Shown piece by piece: positions 1 to 7,405 of a stretch of DNA of 7,405 bases (the first letter of the stretch is position 1; every line of letters starts with the position of its first letter). The DNA comes from Alphaproteobacteria bacterium (GTDB lineage: Bacteria > Pseudomonadota > Alphaproteobacteria > Rhodospirillales > Rhodospirillaceae). A model generated the notes under the pieces. It was given only the letters and a program-made list of their open reading frames with translations. It had not been told where the DNA came from and ran no database searches. A program made the translations under genes and the position numbers. The DNA lies in NCBI GenBank assembly GCA_015228695.1, contig JADGDA010000118.1:1-7405 (forward strand), read 5' to 3'.

Positions 1-115
1 GACCGGGGGGCACTACTGGTTCGGGTTCGACGCCCTCGACTGGTGCCGCCAGGACCCGGAGCGCATGCTCGGTTTCCAGGCCTATCGAGGCCACGGCTTC
101 CGCCCCGCCGACTGA
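1..115 (+). CDS. Unrecognised protein, C-terminal 37 residues only (upstream tandem paralog)
   Basis: This is the 3' end of a gene that begins left of the window. It reads in the frame starting at base 2 and stops at TGA 113-115. The 37 visible residues, from TGGHYWFGFDALDW to AYRGHGFRPAD, match the C-terminus of the next gene except for His instead of Tyr at one position. The two genes are therefore tandem paralogs in the same orientation. The segment is rich in aromatic residues (Trp, Phe, Tyr, His) and carries one Cys. I do not recognise the family, and no function can be assigned. That this is a real coding end is supported by the shared frame, shared stop and paralogy. Whether the missing N-terminal part also resembles the neighbour cannot be seen here. 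Confidence 0.7.
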   Translation, partial: TGGHYWFGFDALDWCRQDPERMLGFQAYRGHGFRPAD

Positions 116-125
116 TCCGGCCGGC
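1..125 (+). repeat. Direct repeat copy 1 (124/125 identical to 774-898)
   Basis: Bases 1-125 match bases 774-898 without gaps at an offset of 773. The single mismatch is C at 92 against T at 865. The match covers the last 37 codons, the stop codon and 10 bases after it. The left limit is set by the window edge, so the true repeat may be longer. It is best explained by tandem gene duplication or gene conversion. Confidence 0.93.
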
Positions 126-134
126 CCGATCGGC
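118..134 (+). terminator. Weak hairpin just after the stop of the partial gene
   Basis: Bases 120-124 (GCCGG) can pair with 130-134 (TCGGC), including one G-U pair, around a five-base loop. It sits 4 bases after the stop and corresponds in place to the stronger hairpin after the second paralog. There is no T tract downstream, so this is a possible terminator or 3'-end stabiliser rather than a classical Rho-independent terminator. Confidence 0.25.
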
Positions 135-170
135 AAGGTCGGGGAGGATGGGAGGCGCAGCAACTGAACA

Positions 171-199
171 TTGTAACTACAGCACAAACATTTTATGGT
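171..199 (+). promoter_or_regulatory. Candidate sigma-70-type promoter for the second paralog
   Basis: TTGTAA at 171-176 (4 of 6 matches to the -35 consensus) and TATGGT at 194-199 (4 of 6 to the -10 consensus) are separated by exactly 17 bases. They lie in the only clearly AT-rich part of the window, upstream of the gene starting near 265. The expected transcription start is near 206, giving a leader of roughly 60 bases. This is inferred from pattern matching only. Confidence 0.35.
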
Positions 200-202
200 T
201 GT
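184..202. promoter_or_regulatory. Imperfect inverted repeat overlapping the candidate -10 (possible operator)
   Basis: ACAAACAT at 184-191 is the inverted complement of ATGGTTGT at 195-202 at 7 of 8 positions, around a TTT centre. It overlaps the candidate -10 hexamer at 194-199, where a repressor site would be expected. The hexamer AACATT occurs at 167-172 and again at 187-192, 20 bases apart, so similar half-sites recur on one face of the helix. The dyad is short and could arise by chance in AT-rich DNA. Confidence 0.25.
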
Positions 203-264
203 TGCGCGATAAACGCTGTTTCATGGTGGTGAACATGTCTTGGGAACCGGGTCCTCCTCTCCAT

Positions 265-888
265 ATGCCCCAGCGCTATTTCATCTTTTCCCCCAAGGAC
301 GAGGCGGCCTACGACGCGCTGTTGCGCGCGGCGTTTCCGGGTATCCGCTACTATGACTGGCTGAAACATGGAGAAAACTCGAAACCGGACCCTCCGGAGT
401 TGCGGTTGGTCGGCGCGTTGGCGGAATGCCAGAGGCCCTACGTCAACGTCATCCTCGATCCCGATTGGCGTCCGACCTGGCAGCAGAGCCCGAATCACAA
501 AACGACCTGCTGGGTATCGGATCTCCCTTACCCCAACGCCACCATCGAGCGTTCACGGGCGTGTTTGGAGGCGTCGGTGATGGTGATCAACCACAAGACA
601 TGCCCGATCCCCCCCGGGATCGATGAGGGCCTGATTTATTTCCGTTGCCTACGGGACGAGAAGGCTCAGCGCAGCCTGGCGGCCAAGGCGATCCGTCTGA
701 TCAGCAAGGTCGCGACCAACAAGAACGTGCTGCTAGTCAACTATCCGTCGCTGGAGGTTCGGTGGAAAGTGGAGACCGGGGGGCACTACTGGTTCGGGTT
801 CGACGCCCTCGACTGGTGCCGCCAGGACCCGGAGCGCATGCTCGGTTTCCAGGCCTATCGAGGCTACGGCTTCCGCCCCGCCGACTGA
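265..888 (+). CDS. Unrecognised protein, about 207 residues (second tandem paralog)
   Basis: I do not recognise this protein. From ATG 265 it is 207 residues and looks soluble, with no signal peptide or membrane segment. It opens with MPQRYFIFSPKDEAAYDALL, continues through a region rich in Pro and Trp (residues 40-90), and has six Cys at about 54, 82, 100, 113, 128 and 185. It ends in an aromatic segment (residues 171-207) shared almost exactly with the gene upstream. The start is uncertain. ATG 235 (217 residues) has a weak GGTGGT element 4 bases upstream. ATG 265 has no good ribosome site, but codons 235-264 include CCT CCT, unlike the G/C-ending codons after 265, so I prefer 265. ATG 223 and ATG 148 are also in frame. 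It is probably transcribed alone, because a hairpin follows its stop and an AT-rich promoter-like region precedes it. The tandem paralogy is real; any function would be a guess. Confidence 0.72.
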   Translation: MPQRYFIFSPKDEAAYDALLRAAFPGIRYYDWLKHGENSKPDPPELRLVGALAECQRPYVNVILDPDWRPTWQQSPNHKTTCWVSDLPYPNATIERSRACLEASVMVINHKTCPIPPGIDEGLIYFRCLRDEKAQRSLAAKAIRLISKVATNKNVLLVNYPSLEVRWKVETGGHYWFGFDALDWCRQDPERMLGFQAYRGYGFRPAD

Positions 889-898
889 TCCGGCCGGC
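774..898 (+). repeat. Direct repeat copy 2 (124/125 identical to 1-125)
   Basis: This copy begins at the last base of the Glu codon 772-774 and ends 10 bases after the TGA at 886-888. The only difference from copy 1 is T865, which makes Tyr (TAC) where copy 1 has His (CAC). Immediately after 898 the two sequences diverge. Confidence 0.93.
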
Positions 899-910
899 AT
901 GCGTCGGCCG
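891..910 (+). terminator. Strong 8-bp hairpin right after the stop of the second paralog
   Basis: CGGCCGGC at 891-898 pairs with GTCGGCCG at 903-910: eight consecutive pairs, one of them G-U, closing a four-base ATGC loop. It starts 2 bases after the stop at 888, where a terminator stem would be expected. No T tract follows, so it does not meet the classical intrinsic terminator pattern. It could terminate weakly or protect the 3' end of the message. Confidence 0.45.
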
Positions 911-919
911 CAGGGCAGG

Positions 920-938
920 CAAGCGGAAACCGCGCTTG
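920..938 (+). other. Second intergenic hairpin
   Basis: CAAGCG at 920-925 pairs with CGCTTG at 933-938 around a seven-base loop. An alternative tighter fold pairs GCGG 923-926 with CCGC 930-933 around AAA. There is no T run. It lies 10 bases after the preceding hairpin and partly overlaps the possible -35 element at 936-941. Confidence 0.25.
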
Positions 939-964
939 TGGAAAGGGTCGCCGTTGCCGATAAC
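936..964 (+). promoter_or_regulatory. Possible promoter for the His-rich protein gene
   Basis: TTGTGG at 936-941 (3 of 6 to the -35 consensus) and GATAAC at 959-964 (4 of 6 to the -10 consensus) are separated by 17 bases. This would place the transcription start near 971 and give a leader of about 60 bases before ATG 1034. The match is weak and is offered only because the spacing and position are right. Confidence 0.25.
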
Positions 965-1033
965 CACGCCAACGCGATTGCGGCTCGGAACCAGATGCGA
1001 GCCGGAAGCATTTCACCCCCCGAAGGACGCACC

Positions 1034-1360
1034 ATGACCAACCACTACCAGATGGGTTACGACGAGGGAGCCCTCGCCGCCCGCGAGGGGCTACCCGCTC
1101 TTCCGGGCGAATCGGAAAGTTTCCCGGCGGGCAATCTGTCCGGCGAACGGGAGGAGTTCCTGGCCGGCTACCAACAGGGATACCAGGACACCCTCCAGGA
1201 TCACGCCCAGGCCCAGGAGCCCTGTCACTGCCATGGCCATCCCCACGATCATGGCCACGGACACCGCCACGGGCACGGGCATCACGGGCACCACGACCAT
1301 GGGCACGACCACGGGCATGGGCATTCCCACGCGCCTTCGTTTCGCCAAGTCCGGGCCTGA
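1034..1360 (+). CDS. Small protein with extreme His-rich C-terminal tail, probably metal-binding
   Basis: The protein is 108 residues. The start at ATG 1034 is chosen because GAAGGA (1022-1027) lies 6 bases upstream; the reading frame is open further left but has no comparable site. Residues 1-58 are acidic and carry two similar units, YQMGYDEGALAAREG (5-19) and FLAGYQQGYQDT (42-53), each with a G-Y-x-x-G core. Residues 64-99 begin CHCH and then alternate His with Gly, Asp and a few others: 19 His in 36 residues. Residues 100-108 are a short basic end. Such tails bind Ni, Zn, Cu or Co in known proteins (for example the His-rich parts of some HypB, SlyD and CobW-family proteins), but this protein has no GTPase, chaperone or transporter domain, so only a binding, buffering or storage role is plausible. 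No signal peptide is seen, so it is probably cytoplasmic. It sits 97 bases upstream of gltB on the same strand. A link to glutamate synthase is not shown. Confidence 0.75.
   Translation: MTNHYQMGYDEGALAAREGLPALPGESESFPAGNLSGEREEFLAGYQQGYQDTLQDHAQAQEPCHCHGHPHDHGHGHRHGHGHHGHHDHGHDHGHGHSHAPSFRQVRA
1223..1330 (+). repeat. Low-complexity His-codon repeat tract
   Basis: This tract encodes residues 64-99 of the His-rich protein and is built from alternating CAC/CAT and GGG/GAC/GGC codons. One imperfect tandem pair is a 12-base unit at 1295-1306 and 1307-1318 that differs at two third-codon positions. Such tracts can change length by slippage in whole codons without breaking the frame. Confidence 0.85.
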
Positions 1361-1391
1361 CTCCGTTTTCGCGGCCACGGCGATTCTTGCG

Positions 1392-1418
1392 TTGGCAAAT
1401 GCGGCCAAGCCCTGTAAC
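1392..1418 (+). promoter_or_regulatory. Weak promoter candidate in the gltB leader
   Basis: TTGGCA at 1392-1397 matches the -35 consensus at 5 of 6 positions. TGTAAC at 1413-1418 matches the -10 consensus at 4 of 6, but the 15-base spacer is short. A separate promoter for gltBD in the 97-base gap after the His-rich gene would be sensible, but read-through from upstream is equally possible. No good sigma-54 site (GG and GC 10 bases apart with the usual context) was found here. Confidence 0.22.
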
Positions 1419-1441
1419 TAAAAGCCCGCTTCACGACAAAT

Positions 1442-1451
1442 GGGGATAGGG
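1442..1451 (+). promoter_or_regulatory. Ribosome binding site that decides the gltB start
   Basis: GGGGATAGGG ends 6 bases before ATG 1458. An in-frame ATG at 1440 has no purine-rich element before it, and using it would bury this site inside the coding region. The site therefore favours 1458 as the true start. Confidence 0.6.
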
Positions 1452-1457
1452 CGCCGC

Positions 1458-6101
<4,644 letters not shown>

Positions 6102-6104
6102 ACC

Positions 6105-7405
6105 ATGGGAAAGCCGACCGGTTTCATGGAGATCGAGCGACGCGACCGCGCCTATGCGCCGGTGGCCGAGCGGGTGAAGCACTACGATGAGTTCGTGATC
6201 CCCCTGCCCCCCAAGGAACTGCGCGAACAGGGCGCCCGCTGCATGGACTGCGGGGTTCCCTTTTGCCATGGCGGCTGTCCGGTCAACAACATCATCCCCG
6301 ACTGGAACGACCTCGTTTACCGCGACGACTGGCGGACCGCATCCGAGTTGCTGCATTCCACCAACAACTTTCCCGAGTTCACCGGACGCATCTGCCCGGC
6401 GCCCTGCGAGGCGGCCTGCACCCTCAACCTGACCGACCAGCCGGTGACCATCCGGACCCTGGAATGCGCCATCGTGGACCGGGGCTGGGCCGAGGGCTGG
6501 ATCATTCCCCAGCTTCCCGCGCAACGGACCGGAAAGCGGGTGGGGGTGGTCGGCTCCGGCCCGGCCGGTCTCGCCTGTGCCCAGCAACTCGCCCGCGCCG
6601 GCCATTCGGTGACGGTGTACGAGAAGAACCCGGCCGCCGGGGGGCTGCTCCGCTTCGGCATTCCCGATTTCAAGCTCGACAAGCGCCTGATCGACCGTCG
6701 CGTCGATCAGATGCGCGCCGAGGGCGTCGTTTTCGAAACCGGCGTTCACGTCGGGGTCGCCTTTCCCGCCGACCGTCTGCTCCATGACCATGACGCGGTG
6801 GTTCTGGCCGGAGGCTCGGAACTGCCCCGCGATCTGCCCGTGCCCGGACGCGAGCTGGACGGCGTTCACTTCGCCATGGATTTCCTGGGCCAGCAGAATC
6901 GTTTCCTGGCGGGGCTGCCGGTTCCCGATTCCGGGCGCATCCTGGCCACCGGCAAGCATGTGCTGGTCATCGGCGGCGGCGACACCGGTTCGGATTGCGT
7001 CGGCACCTCGGTCCGTCAGGGCGCCGCCTCGGTCACCCAGATCGAGATCATGCCCAAGCCGCCGGAAAAGGAAGACAAGACGGCGACTTGGCCCAACTGG
7101 CCCCACAAGCTCCGCGTCTCCAGTTCCCAGGAGGAAGGGTGCCGGCCCGACTGGTGCGTCGTCACCAAGGGCTTCGAGGGCGAGGACGGGCGCGTCCGCC
7201 GGGTCAAGGCGGTCCGGGTCGAGTGGAAACCCGACCGGACCATGGCCGAAATCCCCGGCAGCGATTTCACGATCCCGGCCGATCTGGTGCTGCTGGCCAT
7301 GGGCTTCGTGCATCCGGTGCGGGACGGGCTGCTGGCCGATCTGGGCGTGGCCCTGGACGGGCGCGGCAACGTCAAGGCCGACACGGAAGGCTACCGGACC
7401 TCGGT
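6105..7405 (+). CDS. gltD: Glutamate synthase (NADPH) small subunit, beta chain, 3' truncated by the window
   Basis: GltD oxidises NADPH and passes the electrons through FAD and 4Fe-4S clusters to GltB. ATG 6105 lies 3 bases after the gltB stop and in the same frame, with GGGGG at 6092-6096 as a likely ribosome site inside the end of gltB. The window holds 433 codons and 2 more bases; the family is usually about 480 residues, so some 45-50 are missing off the right edge, not through mutation. The N-terminal Fe-S domain has Cys46, 49, 54 and 58 (CMDCGVPFCHGGC) and Cys97, 101 and 105 (CPAPCEAAC). The FAD-binding motif GVVGSGPAG is at 147-155 with YEKN downstream. GGLLRFGIPDFKLDK (179-193) is typical of this family. 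The NADPH-binding motif VIGGGDTGSDC is at 288-298. SSSQEEGCRPDW (339-350) and LLAMGFVHP (396-404) are also characteristic. Related dihydropyrimidine dehydrogenase and NfnB-type subunits share this fold, but the position directly after gltB settles the call. Confidence 0.97.
   Translation, partial: MGKPTGFMEIERRDRAYAPVAERVKHYDEFVIPLPPKELREQGARCMDCGVPFCHGGCPVNNIIPDWNDLVYRDDWRTASELLHSTNNFPEFTGRICPAPCEAACTLNLTDQPVTIRTLECAIVDRGWAEGWIIPQLPAQRTGKRVGVVGSGPAGLACAQQLARAGHSVTVYEKNPAAGGLLRFGIPDFKLDKRLIDRRVDQMRAEGVVFETGVHVGVAFPADRLLHDHDAVVLAGGSELPRDLPVPGRELDGVHFAMDFLGQQNRFLAGLPVPDSGRILATGKHVLVIGGGDTGSDCVGTSVRQGAASVTQIEIMPKPPEKEDKTATWPNWPHKLRVSSSQEEGCRPDWCVVTKGFEGEDGRVRRVKAVRVEWKPDRTMAEIPGSDFTIPADLVLLAMGFVHPVRDGLLADLGVALDGRGNVKADTEGYRTS

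Noticed and set aside
43..264. Extending the second paralog leftward to GTG 43 or ATG 148
   Set aside because: GTG 43 lies inside the 3' end of the upstream gene in a different frame from it. ATG 148 has its purine-rich run directly against the start codon, with no usable spacing. The translated 148-234 segment comes from AT-rich DNA with a promoter-like layout.
899..1033. Extending the His-rich protein upstream to base 899
   Set aside because: The added 45 residues use DNA that holds hairpins and a possible promoter, no ribosome site precedes 899, and ATG 1034 has a good GAAGGA element at proper spacing.
645..1037. Alternative frames of 60-130 residues overlapping the second paralog on both strands
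   Set aside because: They are Arg- and Pro-rich out-of-frame readings of GC-rich coding DNA that run across the paralog's stop and into the intergenic hairpins, with no motif or start signal.
1223..1330. CRISPR-like or tandem-repeat array
   Set aside because: The repetition is codon-level low complexity within an open frame, with no regular spacer and repeat structure.
1388..1410. A sigma-54 promoter in the gltB leader
   Set aside because: TTGGCAAATG resembles a -24 element, but 10 bases after its GG the sequence is CA, not GC, so the -12 element is missing.
1233..1421. A Thr/Gly/Met-rich 62-residue frame overlapping the His tract
   Set aside because: It is the +1 reading of the low-complexity His tract, and its repetitive composition is fully explained by that. 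It has no ribosome site.

Overview
The window is GC-rich, and its coding regions favour G or C at third codon positions. About four fifths of it encodes glutamate synthase (GOGAT): a complete large subunit gene, gltB, followed 3 bases later by gltD, which runs off the right edge. The long GltB propeptide and the codon bias fit a high-GC alphaproteobacterium, perhaps of the Rhodospirillales (Azospirillum or Magnetospirillum type). That placement is inferred from memory of the family, not from a search.

Layout from left to right: (1) Bases 1-115 are the last 37 codons of an unrecognised gene. (2) Bases 116-264 are an intergenic stretch with an unusually AT-rich part (about 160-225), holding a candidate promoter and an imperfect dyad. 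(3) Bases 265-888 are a complete unrecognised gene of about 207 codons. Its last 37 codons and first 10 downstream bases match the first gene at 124 of 125 positions, so the two are tandem paralogs with recently duplicated or converted 3' ends. (4) Bases 889-1033 hold a strong hairpin, a second hairpin and a possible promoter. (5) Bases 1034-1360 encode a 108-residue protein with an extreme His-rich tail (19 His in 36 residues), which probably binds metal. (6) Bases 1361-1457 form the gltB leader. (7) Bases 1458-6101 are gltB. (8) Bases 6105-7405 are gltD, cut at the right edge after 433 codons.

GltB and GltD together form NADPH-dependent glutamate synthase. GltD takes electrons from NADPH through FAD and Fe-S clusters. 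GltB hydrolyses glutamine, channels the ammonia, and reductively aminates 2-oxoglutarate to glutamate on FMN. This is the second half of the GS-GOGAT ammonia assimilation route. The His-rich protein and the tandem paralogs have no evident link to it.

The gltBD part looks ordinary. The left 1.4 kb is the accessory part, and it holds the only material I would call undescribed. I see no CRISPR array, tRNA, rRNA, insertion sequence or phage gene.
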